DNA of 64,000 bases from NCBI GenBank assembly GCA_036924085.1, contig JAVGWX010000003.1, positions 115,540,764-115,604,763 of the forward strand, given 5' to 3'. Positions within the stretch are counted from its first letter, which is position 1; each line of letters begins with the position of its first letter. Both the position numbers and the translations under genes were made by a program. Source of the stretch: Ariolimax columbianus. Lineage: Eukaryota > Mollusca > Gastropoda > Stylommatophora > Arionidae. A model generated the notes under the pieces. That model searched no databases, was not told the origin of the DNA, and worked only from the letters and a program-made list of their open reading frames with translations. This document shows, in pieces, positions 38,301-52,911 of this stretch.

Positions 38301-41300
38301 CTCTCAAGCGCCTTAGACAGGGGCATGTTTGGCACTGGTAGCACAGAGTCGGCATAAATATACTGTTTATCAGCTGTCAAGCTGTGAAAACCATAAATAT
38401 TTGTACAAATCTTCACAGAATAAATGTACATTGTAATAAATTATGGTGTTTATTCCCATTGCTGGCATCCACTGGGATGATTGATAAAGTCTGTTTGGCC
38501 CAGCAGTCAATATTCAGGGGACAGGCTGGGTTCTTATTTTACATCTAATTAAAAATGAAAACCTGTGGCACACCGCGGTCAGAATCTCAATATCCAAACA
38601 ACTCATCCACCCACTTCTCATAAATAAAAACAATTGGAAAGCATTACAGTTTTTTTTAGCTGCACGTCACAAACATAAAGCAATGAAACTATAATTTTTG
38701 TTTTTTTCAAACATCATAAATATAGAATTTGTTAGAACTGATGATGATAGAAAGGACATTTTTTTGGTCCAGGTTTGTTAGTCTTGCTGGTTGTATCATG
38801 GCATGTTGAACATGCAAAAAGCCAGATACATGACCAAATGGGAAACTGAACATACTGGTTACACCAAAAACGATGCCTATTACCAGTTGAACCGAAGAGA
38901 GCAGGTCGTCGTCTTTAGACTTCGCACTGGCCACAATAGACTGAGGTACCACCTATTCAACAAATTGAAGATAGGGTGTACCGACGAATGCCCGTGCGGT
39001 ACTGGTAAAATGACCGCTGAACATCTGCTGCAGAACTGCCCGACATACGAGGATCAGAGAGAGCAGATGTGGCCATCACCAGTGGAACTGCAAGACAAGC
39101 TCTATGGCAGTGGCGACAGCCTCAGGATGACCGCCGCTTTTTTCGAAAAAATAATGGTTACTGTCTGACTGCGTACGCAGAAGAAGAAGAAGAAGAACAT
39201 ACAAAAATATTCTTCGTCTAGAGTCGAGCTAGACTAAACAGCTCAACTCTAAAACTGATGAGAAAATAGTGCTTTTTATGTACTTAACTACTTTCCGTGT
39301 CTAAGTCCCACGTCATACAGCATGCATCTAGTATTCAGCAACATGGATCGCTCTGTCATTTGTCTCCAGCATGTCACACCTATTGCATGTTTCCTGGAGA
39401 TTGGGGCAGGTCAGCAGGTGGTCTGGGTACTGTATTGCGCCACAGTTACACGTGTCATCATCTGTGTATCCTTATCTATTCATGTTCCTCTTGCACCGCA
39501 ATACACCAGTTTGAATCTGTTTAGTGACATCCATGTTATATGTGACATTTTATGTGTTTGTTGACTTATATTTGCAGCCTGGAGCTCCAGTCATTCTTGT
39601 TGCAAGATTTAACTGACAAGGTTGTCCATTGTTTAATTAGCTGTTTTTGTTCTGGTTAGACTAAATGGTTATCAGATGAACTCTCTCTGTGTGTTTGTGT
39701 GTGTGTGTGCGTGCGTGCGTGCCAAGAGAGAGCAAGTGTAGACTAGCCTTCTGGGTCTTAGAAACCTCCACAAACATTATCCTGTATATAAAACAGGTGT
39801 TAAAAAGTGTACACATTTTCTGTTCTCTGGGAAAGAAAGAAAATTCTTGTTAGACTAGAGCTACTGAAATATTTTGTTAAGTCACATACACACACATAAT
39901 TCAATGTGATGTATCCATTCATCTTTGGTATTCATCCTGAAAAGGACATTGTAACATTGTGTTCTAGTTTACAGTGTAGCAGTGATACCTGCATCTGTAG
40001 GCCTGGCATCCAATTTAAATTGGTTTATTTAGGTACCGGGTCTATTTTTCCAATGGGATCCGTATTCTCTCTTAGTCAGGCTACACTTATGAGTTTCTAG
40101 CTGCTGTCAGCTCATTCACTGCTACATCCTCAGCCCAGATGCATCAGCGCATCACTGCTGTATTCTCAGCCCAGATGCAGCAGCGCATTCACTGCTGCAT
40201 CCTCAGCCCGGATGCAGTCATGACTGGAGCAACAATGAATGAAACAACAGGAGATATAAACTGAATGTCAAACTAAGGCTTGTTAATTGGATACCTAAAG
40301 TAAATATACAAATGAGGGTCTTAGCAAGTACCTATGTGGTTATTTAAAGTTAAAAAGGTGTGCATTTGAGTTTCTGAAGTGTTATTTGTGTACTTATTTA
40401 ATTACACTATTTCTACCATGGCCTTTAGAGGTATTTGTTTTTCTCTTTTTCTTATGACATCAAGTTTCTACAGGATGGAGTACCAGTCCTATGTTCAGCC
40501 CTCCTTATTTGTTTCTTGTGTCTCTTGCCTGGCAGGTTACAGTGTAACTTCTTTGCTTCTCTTTCCATCCTTGGTAACAGACACAGCCTACACAATTGTT
40601 TGTATAGATCAACAAATCCAAAGCAACATGTGAGGTGACCAGTAAGAAATTGAACAGAGCCAGATTTGCTTGAAAGAGTATTGTCATAATATTTATAAAT
40701 CATTCATTGAAAGAAACTGCTTCCTGCCAGTAGAGATACATTTTAATAGAGCATAGCGATTGTTCTTGCCTTAGTCTTAATTTTAATTGACCTGTACTTC
40801 TGCAGGGGCAGATGCCCTTGTGCAGGTCCCAGCTCTGGCGTGAGCTGAATGTAGAAAGAAGGGGAATTTTGTGCTTAACGTGCAAGACTCGGGAAGCTTA
40901 TACTCCATTGTGTTGGGACAAATGCCTCAGAGGGTGATTAACCAATGTGTGAGTTCATCTTAATAGACTCAAACACTATAGTAAAGTAGACCCGCAGCCT
41001 GTTAGGCGTTATCTATGCTGCTCTTAACAAACCACCTAACCATGGTCGGTGTTATGCCATGTCACACAGTTAGCCAACTCTTACAACATGCTCTCCGTGG
41101 GGAAGAGGTGCTATTCTTGTCCTTGTCATACACAAAGATCTCAGTGGACCATTCAGGATTATGCTTGTAAAGTAAATATATACAGCCAGGTGTTAATGTG
41201 TGAGTCTCTTGCAGAAAATCACTTAATATTCTATTAATATGATGCTTATGTAAGGGTAGTAGTTGCCCATTTCAAGTAAAATTGTTGACAGCATTAGACC

Positions 41301-44300
41301 TGGTACTGCAAGATGTGATCTCATATGACTGTAAACTTAAATCCTGGCATAGCAGACTCTGCTGCATATTTGAGAAGTCGAATGTGGAGTCGATGTACGT
41401 TCTGTTCTTTTGGGTGGCTCGCTTTCTCAGAGCCTTGGCGATGTGTGATGCTGGTATGCCAGGTGGAATGATTCTGTGCAAGCATCTCTCAGGAGGTGAC
41501 ATCAGTGTTTAAGCTTTTCAGAGACAATTTTAAAGAGTCCTGTAGTGTTTTTTCTGTTTCATTGATGAGCACCTGTTCTGGGCTTACCATATAGCAACTG
41601 ATTGGGAAAGTGCTTCTCAGACACACGAACATGTCCCCTCCACCTTATCTGGGCTTTTTGTAGAAGCTTATGGCTGCTCAACATGTTTAAACATATTTTT
41701 ATGTATTGCCCAACCTTTGTGGCAATATTAAGGTGATCACTGTTTTGCACATAGTTGCTGAACATTGTAATACACTAAGCTTGTAAATTCAATGTGTGGG
41801 TTCAATTTAATAAAACTGTCCATCTTTCTGATCTTATTCTACAGGGATTGAAGAAACTTGGTTTCTCCATAGAGAACTCCTATTCCAACATTCAAAAACT
41901 GGTTGTTCGACAATTGCAGAGGTTTGTTGAAAATAAAGACATAGATCTTAGAGAGTGAAGTAGAGTATTTTGATATACTTTATTGAAACTGTTGTCTCTG
42001 TTTGTACTCTATGAACATCATAGAGCAACTACTGCATCTTGCGATGAGTAGTTTCTATTGCAATTCATTGTTTGTGATGTGGTTTCTAACCATATGCACA
42101 ACCCTGTTTAGTCACTTCATGTGACATGCTTCAGGTGTTATGTTGCTAGTTTCAGGATCAAGTGCAATATACTGACCAAGACCAACCACACCACATCTAT
42201 GACATGCACATTGAAACAGGTAGTGTTGCAGCAACTTGGCCATTGAGTTGGGTGATGGCATTGGGATCCCCATAATGTTGTACCTTCTGAGAAGCCTAGC
42301 ATTGCACTATGGCTTGGAGCACCCAGACCCACATTCTTCAGGATAACTCGAAATATACAAAGAGCCAATTTAACCAGATACCAGACTAAAAATGGTCAAG
42401 AGGGAAGTACAAGTAGCTTCTACAACAAGAAGAACAACAACAACTATATGCTGGAAAGGTTACAATGTCCAACAAGAAAAGCAACAACTATATGATGGAA
42501 AGGTTACAATGTCCTACAAGAAAAACAACAACTATATGCTGGAAAGGTTCCAATGTCCAACAAGAAAAGCAACAACTATATGCTAGAAAGGTTACAATGT
42601 CCAACAACAACTATATGCTGGAAAGGTTATATTGTCCAACAACAACAACTATATTCTGGAAAGGTTACAATGTCCAACAACAACAACTATATGCTGGAAA
42701 GGTTACATTGTCCAACAACAACAACTATATTCTGGAAAGGTTACAATGTCCAACAACAACAACTATAGGCTGGAAAGGTTACAATGTCCAATAACAACAA
42801 CAACTATATGCTGGAAAGGTAACAATGTCCAACAACAACAACAATTATATGCTGGAAAGGTTACAATGTCCAACAACAAAAACAACAACTATATGCTGGA
42901 AAGGTTACAATGTCCAACAACAACAAATATATGCTGGAAAGGCTACAATGTCCAACAACAAAAACAACAACTATATGCTGGAAAGGTTACAATGTCCAAC
43001 AACAACAACTATATGCTGGATAAGGTTACAATGTCCAACAAGAAAAACAACAACTATATGTTGGAAAGGTTACAATGTCCACAACAACTATATGCGGGAA
43101 AGGTTACAATGTCCAATAACAACAACAACTATATGCTGGATTGGTTACAATGTCCAACAAATCAACTATATGCTGGAAAGGTTACAATGTCCAACAACAA
43201 CAACAATATGCTGGAAAGGTTACAATGTCCAACAACAACAACAATATGCTGGAAAGGTTACAATGTCCAACAACAACAACTATATGTTGGAAAGGTTACA
43301 ATGTCCAACAGCAACAACTATAAGCTGATAAGAGAACAGTGTCCGACAACAGCAACAACTATAAACTGATAATAGAACAGTGTCCGACAACAGCAACAAC
43401 TATAAATTGATAAGAGAACAGTGTCTGACAATAGGAACAACTGTAAGCTGATAAGAGAACAGTGTCCGACAGCAGCAACAACTATAAACTGATAATAGAA
43501 CAGTGTCCGACAACAGCAACAACTATAAATTTATAAGAGAACAGTGTCTGACAACATGAACAACTGTAAGCTGATAAGAGAACAGTGTCCGACAACAGCA
43601 ACAACTATAAGCTGTTAAGGGAACAGTATCCGACAACAGCAACAACTATAAGCTGATAAGAGAACAGTGTCTGACAACAACTATAAACTGTTAAGGGAAC
43701 AGTGTCCGACAACAGCAACAACTATAAGCTGATAAGAGAAAAGTGTCCAACAACAGCAACAACTATAAGCTGATAAGAGAACAGTGTCTGACAACAACTA
43801 TAAGCTGTTAAGGGAACAGTGTCCGACAACAGCAACAACTATGTGCTAGAAAAATAACAATTTAAAATGAGATGAGGGTCAAGCAACTAGCTGCCATGTG
43901 GTATGTCATGATACATGGATAACTGACCAGATGCATTTTTATCTAACATTTGACAATGTATCATAGAAGTGAATATTAAAATAGTATCCTAATGTAACTA
44001 TACATGTATATTGCTTTTGCGTTAGATACTTTTATGTTTTCCCTAAGATAAAAATATTCAATTTGTATGTTTATCTGAAGTGAAAACTTTTATTTCCAGA
44101 GTGAGTCAGAACATGACCTCCCATTTGAGCGACCTCCATGGCATGTCACAGTGGTATGACAAATATGGTGTGCTGGGACTCGATCCCAACACCTTACACA
44201 CTGCTGTTCAGGCTGCTGGAGCATTTGCTGTTAGTGCTAGTGAGCTGCAACAGTAAGTTCATCTGATATGTGAAATAGTGATTTAGTTGATTTTTCTTTT

Positions 44301-47300
44301 TCTTCACTTTCTTTAATTTAATTTAATATTTTTTCAAGTTATTTTTAATATAGTTTCTTGATTTAATTTTCATTCTTTTTCTTTTCTTTCTGTTGCCATT
44401 TTCCCAAATCTCTTTTATTTATATAACTCAATTTATGTGTTTTTTGCCTTTTATTTTCTCTTCTTTTTCTCTATTTCCTATTCATTTAATTTAGTTTCTT
44501 TTAGTTTTACTTCATTGCAATAATGTTATCACAGAGCTTTGCTTCACCTTGACCATATGTGATGACTTGTGTGCTTTAACATGTCAACATACTCTATGTA
44601 CTCCTGGCAACTTGGACCAGATCAAACAAGCCATTGTGGGGAGAGGGTGGAGAAGGTATTTTTTTGTCATGGTAACAACTTAAATAAAATATATAATAGC
44701 TACAGAAACTACAAGAAGAATTAAAACCACAAATATCTGTAGCTCAATTCTAGAAAGGACCTTACAGCTGATGCACATAAGAGACCAGAGGATGTCCAGT
44801 GAATGGAAGTCAGATTTCTGGCAGATGTGCCTTGACTTTAGTTATTCCTCATCTGTCATGTAACTTGGGTTAGAGGAGACTAATGTTCAGTCAGGTAAAG
44901 CATGCTGTTCAGACTATGTTAGTCAGGGCCAGGTGAAACATATTGATCATGACCCCATCTCACTTCCAAGTAGTTTTCCCTGAAAACAGCCTGTTTCATG
45001 GCATTCGTTCTAATGAGGTGGATATTGGTACTGTGATCCCCATATTGGTGAGCTTACTGAGGAGTCTTGCATTGCACTACAGCCAGAAGGACCCAGGTCC
45101 ACCTTCTTAAGTACACCTCAGGATGTGAGGAGAGCCACTGGAACTCACTACCTAAGAAAGTCATCAAGAGTACCTAACTCAAGTATAAATGGCATTAGCA
45201 ACAATAACAACCATGTGGCTTTAAAACACCAGACCTCAACATGAAAGCAAAAGACAAGAAAGGACAAACCATCAGCAATGAAGAGAAACAGTTGGAGTGA
45301 TGGGTAGGATGTTTTAATGAAATTCTAAACAGAAATCCACCAATATTCTCAACCAACATAGAATTAGTAAAAAAAATAACATAACATGTTATTACATCGA
45401 ATATAACATAAACCTACACACAAAACAAGACATCTCACTGGTTTTGAAACTACTGCAGAATGAAGGAGAATCAAATTTAATTGTCAAGAAAGCAAATATT
45501 TAATTTACAATTGCCACGAAAGCAAAGATTTCATGTACTCAAGAGAAGCTACACCAGTTTTGCAAAAACCTTTGGTAACAATGGGTCATTCTCAAGCAAT
45601 GAAAGAACTGGACACTTGATTAAACTGGCTGTGTATTGAAAACTCATAAATTTTTCTACCTTGGTAGCAAGCTGTCGAGATCAGTGACTATTGCTGATGC
45701 TAATAGAATAGCTAAGGCCAGCACAGCTTTTGGCTGAATGCACTCCACAGTATGGGAACATAGAGGAAACAGCATAATGACTAAGCTTAAGGTATACTGT
45801 GCTGCCATTGCCCCCACCCTGCTCTTCGTGTGTGAGAGTTTGACTGTCTATGCTGGTGACACCAGGAAGCTAAATCATTTTCACATGAACTGTTTGAAGT
45901 GCATATTGCATATACGCTGTCAGGACCGTATCAAAGATACTGAAGTGCTGTCCAGAGCCAACATGCAAAGTATTCATGCAATTTTACAAAAAATTCTAAT
46001 TGAGATGTGCTGGTCACCTTGCCCGAATGTCAAACAAAAGTCTTCCAAAGAGGCTCCTGGATAGCAAACGGTTGAAGGAGAATGATCACAAGGGCATCCA
46101 ATAAAGCGTTTTAAGGACAGTCTGAATGAGTCCCTTAAGTGCTGTCAAATAGACATTAACACCTGGGGGAACCTGGCTCGAAATCACTCAACATGGGAGA
46201 GTGCGGTCACAAATGGTGTTGAATTTAGCGAGTGTCTCTGTATCCAGGCAGCCCAGGATAGACATGCAATCAGGAAGTCTAGAGCAGAAAAAATATCAGA
46301 GACAACTGCAAACTATGTTTGCCAGTCATGTCATAGATCTTTCCAGGCTCAAATTGTCTTGATCAGTAAGGAGCGTGCACACACACTCAAGGTAGCATTA
46401 TAACATGTGATGATGTTGGGGGTCCTCATCGACGACGACGGATGAATTATTATTTTTACTGAAAACTCATGTAATCTCCTTTTTTTCATAAATAATTTCA
46501 ACTTCATCTTATGTAAGGGTGTTTATAAAAACAGAACATATAATACCAATTAAAGTGTTTCAAGCACAGTACAGTATGTGAAAATCTAATTTCTTTTATA
46601 GTTCTTTCAAAAGGTATACATTTTATCTCATAAAATGTAACAATTTAAATACTTCATAATTTTTATCTGTTTTAGGGTTATCGATGCAAGCATAAAAAAC
46701 TTTAAAGCATTCTTCAGGTGGTTGTATATAGGTAAGTTATAGCATATCATTTCTTATTTTTCTTGTCCTCTTTTTTTCTAGTCACACAGCTTGTCTCCTT
46801 TAGCAATTCTACACTAAAACACTTTGCACGCTTTTGCAGTGGTGGTTTCTGTACTAATTTGATTTGCATAGTGAGGTGAGGTTACTAGCTAATATTGTTC
46901 TCACCCATTCTATAATTATGTTCAATATTGGATCTACGCATATGGATGAATGTATATGTATCTACTTTAAACTCCATTTTCCAGTTCACAGACAATTCTC
47001 AAATTATATCTAAATCTGACCTGAATATATCCACCTCTGCTTTAGATGAGATTCTACTGCTTAGTTTTGTATAATTCGTGAATTTTTCAATCATGCATAC
47101 GATATCAATGTCAAAATCATTTATATAAATTTAAAAAAAATTGATCCCAAAACTGAGCCCTATGGCACTCCACTTTTTACTTCACACAACTCTGAGTACT
47201 TCTTATTTATGCCCACTCTCTGCTTTCTTCACATTAACCAATTTTCAATCCATTTGGCAAATTCCCCACCTATTCCATGTGATTTTTACTTCCTAAATAA

Positions 47301-50300
47301 TCTTTGATGTGATACTCTATCGAAGACCGTTGCAAAATCTAGAGAAATAACATCCACTGGCTCCCTCTTTATCTATTATTTTAGTAACCTTCTCCATGAA
47401 TTCTAATCGATTTGTTAATCATGATCTCCCATGCTGACTATTGCTAACTAGATTCTATCTATGTTCTTTGCCCGCCAAATATGGCACATAAAGCAGAAAC
47501 AAATGATCTCCAGTTAGAACTGTATGACGCCACTGTTTTTAGATCTTGTATGGTCCTGAGGGCCATAGTTGAGCACTCTCGGATGATTGTTCTTCTGAGT
47601 GTTTCCTTGGGACTCCCATTTTTCTGAACACTCCTTAGTGTCCATTCGAGTGCTTCCAATGAAAGACTGTTGCTGTTCATTCTAAGGACATGTCCGATGT
47701 ATGTCCATAATTTTTTCCGGATGATGGTCGACATATATTTGGTTTGTCTCTGTTCTTATCAAGTCATTAGTTATGAACTGGTCCCAGCGTATATTGAATA
47801 ATTTTCTTGAACATTTATTTTCAAAGATATTTAGTTTGTTTTCTAGCTTTCACATCCATATGTCAGGACTGATATTACAATTGAGTTGAATAGTCTGAGC
47901 TTGGTATGTTTGCTCAGTGTCGTTGATTTCCAGATATTAGTGAGTTGATTAAAGACACACAAGGCCAAAGCAATTCTAGTGGAAATTTCTTTCGTGGCAT
48001 CTGTATCTTGTGTCATTTTGCTTCACAGGTATGTGTAGTGGACATTTTGTAAGGATTTCCCCTGTAACTTGATATCAACCGTTGGGGTTGTGGAAGTCAT
48101 GATTTTTGTCTTTGAGGCGTTTACTTAGTCCTATCTGTTCTGATAATTGGCATAGTCTATCTGTTTTCTTGGGTTTTTTTATTCATGGTACTTAGTAGCC
48201 ATAGGTTGTCTGCAAAATCAAGATCTTCTAAGGTCGTGTTATCTGTCCATTCTATGCCTAAATGCTTATCATTAGCATAGTGTTTCATAATCCAACCTAT
48301 AGCTATGTCAAATAGTAGAGGTGATAAAATACATCCCTGTTTTACTCCTGATTTTATGTTAAACCATTCAGTGTTGCCTTCGGTTGTTCAAACACAACAT
48401 CATGAATTATCATATAACGCATTGATAATATTTATGTATTTTGAGGGTAAGCCATAGTTCTTTATAATTTTCCATAATGTTGGAAGGTGTAGACTGTCAA
48501 AGGCCTTCTGGAAGTCAATGAAGTTGATGATTAGTGGAGATGGCATTTCTACTGATTCTTCTATGATAGTTCTCAGTGAAAATTTGATCAATGCAAGAAT
48601 GCTTTGGTCTAAAGCCAGCCTGTTCTTCTTTTATGATGACATCTACCTGTTCTCTGAGTCTTTCTAATATCATGTTGCAGAGTACTTTCCCAGACACTGA
48701 CAGGAGTGTTATGCCAGGCCAGTTGTTACAATCAGATAAGTCTCCTTTCTTCTGTATTTTTACATTAATACCATCTTTCCACTGTTGTGGTGGTTTTCTT
48801 TTATTCCTCTTTCCACACATCATTTATGATGGATAGGAGATGAGTGAGGGTGGTATCATCTGCAGCTTTTAACATTTAACCAGTTATTTCATCGTCCCCT
48901 GTTGCCTTGAAATTCTTTAGTTTGTGGATGGCTCTTTTGATTTCTGTGAGTGTAATTTCTGCACAGGACACTGGTAAAAAGGGCATGTCTGTTTCGTTTT
49001 CAAAATTAAGGGTTGTTCTGGAATGTGGTCTATCCAATATCTCTGTAAAATGTGCTGCCAAATGTTTCATCTGTTCTTTTTCTGTAGTAAGAAGGTTTCC
49101 ATGTTTATCTCTGATTGGTGTATTTGTAGTAGGTGGTTTCTTGCATAACTGTCTTGTGATCTGGTGAAGGTATCTGCTGTTGGCCACCTTTGCTGCACTT
49201 CCAGCTGTTGTGGCCAGTTCATTGAAGAACTGTTTCTTGTCTTTGCGAACGTTATATTTAACCATTTTATTAAGTGAGTCATACGTCATCTTGCACTATT
49301 TTAAAACTCTCCCCCTCTTGTTCAACATCTGTATCTTCCGACAATATTTTTCCAGATTATGTGGCTCACTGCCTCTTTCATCTTCTTAACTTCTGTTTCA
49401 GAGTAGTCGTTTGTTTGCAAGTTTTTGTTTACTTCCATCCTTGCTATAAGATCCCAATGGATGATCCGATGGTCACTTGAACCAAACAGTTTCCTGACGG
49501 TAACGTTTTCAATCATATTTTCCTCTGTAGTAAATACAAGGTCAAGTGTGTTTTTGTTTTGGCTTTGGTAGCTTATTTTATATGTTGAATAAAAAAAAAT
49601 GGTCAAAATAAACGAGGAAAAAACTACATGTACAATATTCTCGCTATCAATCAAACCCCAAAACACCAAATTAAGTCTAACGGCAAATGACAACCCAAAC
49701 TACCTGGGAGTCACATTTGATCGGCGCATGACATGGAAAAGTCAGATTGAGAGAAACCGAAATAGAGCCAGAGAAAGAATGGCAATCATGAGGAAACTTG
49801 CTGGCACAAGCTGGGGAGCAGACGAAAGCATACTAAAGAAACTGTACACTGGAAGAGTGAGACGGTTCTCGAGTATGGCATTGCGGCATGGACAACAGCA
49901 GCAAATGCGAACTTCGATAAAGTTAGCAAACTCCAAAACCAAGCCATGAGAGTTATAACAGGAGGCATGAAGTCAACGCCAATTGTAGAACTTGAAAAGA
50001 TTACAAAACTGCAATCCATGACCGACAGAAGAGACTGCAGAGCCCAGCTGCAATCAGAGAAACTCAGAAGACTGACTGACCATCCAATGCACCAGTGACT
50101 AAAGAATTTCGGAAATGGGAAACTAAAGCGAAGAAATAGCCAAAGCAAAGATGCCCGAAGACCCTATGAACGCACTAACAACACCAAAGCCCATCCCTAC
50201 TGTACGAAAACCTACCTGGAGGCAGCATATATTTCCAGAGGTGGTAGAAAATATACCAGGTATTAGAAACAAGAACTGCCAGTCTGAAAAAGAAAGAAGA

Positions 50301-52779
50301 GATACTACCCAGAGTTACATAACGGAAAACTACCCAAGCATGGACTGGACCCATGCATACCCCGACGGTTCCGTAACAAATACAACACAGTACGGAGGGG
50401 CAGGAGCATTCCTGACCCTACCAAATGGCAGAAAAATAACACTTTCATTCGCTACTGGAAAATACTCAAGCAATTTCAGAGCGGAGGCAGAGGCACTGAT
50501 GGCGGCAGTGGAAGAAATGGTGACAGGTAAAAGGAATGAAAGCCACATAGTCCTGCTTACAGATGCTCTGGACGTAGTCACAGCACTAAAAAGCCAGAAA
50601 AATACTGAACTTAATGATTTAAGAGCAGTACTCTGTCAACTATGCCAGCGGGCCGCACCAAAAAGGGTAGTGGTGCAGTGGGTTCCATCTCACTGCAACA
50701 TCCAAGGCAACGAGGAGGCAGACAGACTGGCAAAAGAAGGTGCAAAACTACCACAACAAGATACTAGTATGACATACGAAGAGTCAAAACGGCTTATTAG
50801 AGCAAATGGGAAACCGAACATACTGGCTACTCCAAAAACGATGCCTATTACCAGTTGAACAGAAGAGAGCAGGTAGTGGTCTTCAGACTTCGCACTGGCC
50901 ACAATAGACAGGTACCATCTATTCAACAAATTGAAGATAGGTGGCACCGACGAATGCCCGTGTGGTACCGGGAAAATGACCGCTGAGCATTTGCTGCAAA
51001 ACTGCCCGACATACGAGGACCAGAGAGAGCAGATGTGGCCATCACCAGTGGCAACACTAGACAAGCTCTATGGCAGTGTCGACAGCCTCAGGATGACCGC
51101 TGCTTTTTTCGAAAAAATAAATGTTACTGTCTGACTGCGTACGATGAAGAAGAAGAGAAGAAGAAAAAAATGGTCAGTTATGCACTTAACAAACGGTTTT
51201 GACTTGACAAGTGCTTCTGCCATATCTCATTTTATTTCTGGAAAGATGAAGTACCCCATTAATAATAATTTACTTGCCTTTGCTATGCTACTAATCAGCT
51301 CATCTTCCTCTTTTTAACTTAAAGGACATGTTGCACACCCCAATCACTGTTTTTTTCACCCCTAATTCCTATTTCTCCCCATACACTTTCATTTTTGGTG
51401 TCAGATGATAGATCATCTTTGATAGTTATATTAACTGAATTCATACAGTATAATCAAACGCCACCTCCCTTAGCCTTGTTTCTAACTACCCTTTCTTTCC
51501 TTAACATTGTATATACCTCTATTTCAAATTTGCTATCTGCAATGTCCTTTTTAATGCCTTTGTCAATGATTCTGTTAGCCCTATTATATCTGGTTTTTCT
51601 TCTTCTATATACAGTTACAATTCTTCTCTTTTAGTTGCTTATGTGACATTTTGTTTTTCAAGATGTGTCTTAACTAGTCAACTTTTGACACATGGCCAAA
51701 GATAAAGAGTTGGCACAGCATTGAAGAAAGGCTCTCCAGTTATGTCTGTTGAGCAACCTCAGTGTTGGCGACCAGGTTCTGCCGGTGGACTCCAAGGATG
51801 CATACTTTGGTTACACATTTATGCTCTCTTGATGTGGTGGTTTCATTTTTGTTTGAAATATTATTGTTAGACTTATGACAATACTCCTTGATTGTATTGC
51901 ATTTTATAGTGCATTAGTCCTGTTCATTCCTCCCAATATCGGGTTCAAGAATTTGCCCAAGAAACGTATACGTAACACAACAAATTCATTAACATCAAAC
52001 ATGACAAATGATATTCTCTCTTGTACTATCAACATCAAACACGACAAATGATATTCTCTCTTGTACTATCAACATCAAACATGACAAATGATATTCATTC
52101 TTGTACTATCAACAGCAAACATGACAAATGATATTCTCTCCTGTACAATCAATAGCAAACATGACAAATTATATTCTCTCTGGTACTATCAACAGCAAAC
52201 ATGAAAATGATATTCTCTCTTGTACTATCAACAGCAAACATGACAAATGATATTCTCTCCTGTATTAAACAGCAAACATGACAAATGATATTCTCTCCTG
52301 TACTATCAACAGCAAACATGACAAATGATATTCTCTCCTGTACTATCAACAGCAAACATGACAAATTATATTTTCCAGTACTATCAACATAAAACATGAC
52401 AAATGATATTCTTCTGCTACATTAACATCATATGTGACAGATATTCCCTCCTGTATCATAAACAGCAAATGACAAATGAAATTCTCTCCTGTACAATTAA
52501 CATTATGATTATCTTGTTAGTAACGGATGTCATGTTATAGACTGGTGAAACCACTGTATATGATCATTTCTAATTACCACCCACACTAACAGATAAATAA
52601 ATACCTGTGCATATGGGGGCACACCCTCACTTACCTCTTAAAAGTAAAATTCATGTTATCATTTACTGTATTTTCTCAGCCATATTGAGACTGTCAAATG
52701 AACACCCTCCAGGGGAGATAAATAAGGTATGGTACAAATAATGCTTGTGTGTGTGTGTGCGCATACTGAATTGTCTCGC

Positions 52780-52836
<57 letters not shown>

Positions 52837-52874
52837 TATATGGGAAGGAAGACTAATATCTGGTCAGGCACAAC

Positions 52875-52911
<37 letters not shown>

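Noticed and set aside
42632..43369. 245-codon open frame, the longest in the window
   Set aside because: It is a by-product of the CAA-rich minisatellite. All forward frames are open there, the product is a simple repeat, and the locus is inside an intron.
46676..52680. A separate gene in the large intron with reverse transcriptase and RNase H
   Set aside because: All the coding signal belongs to non-LTR retrotransposon families with stops and frameshifts. No host domain is attached.
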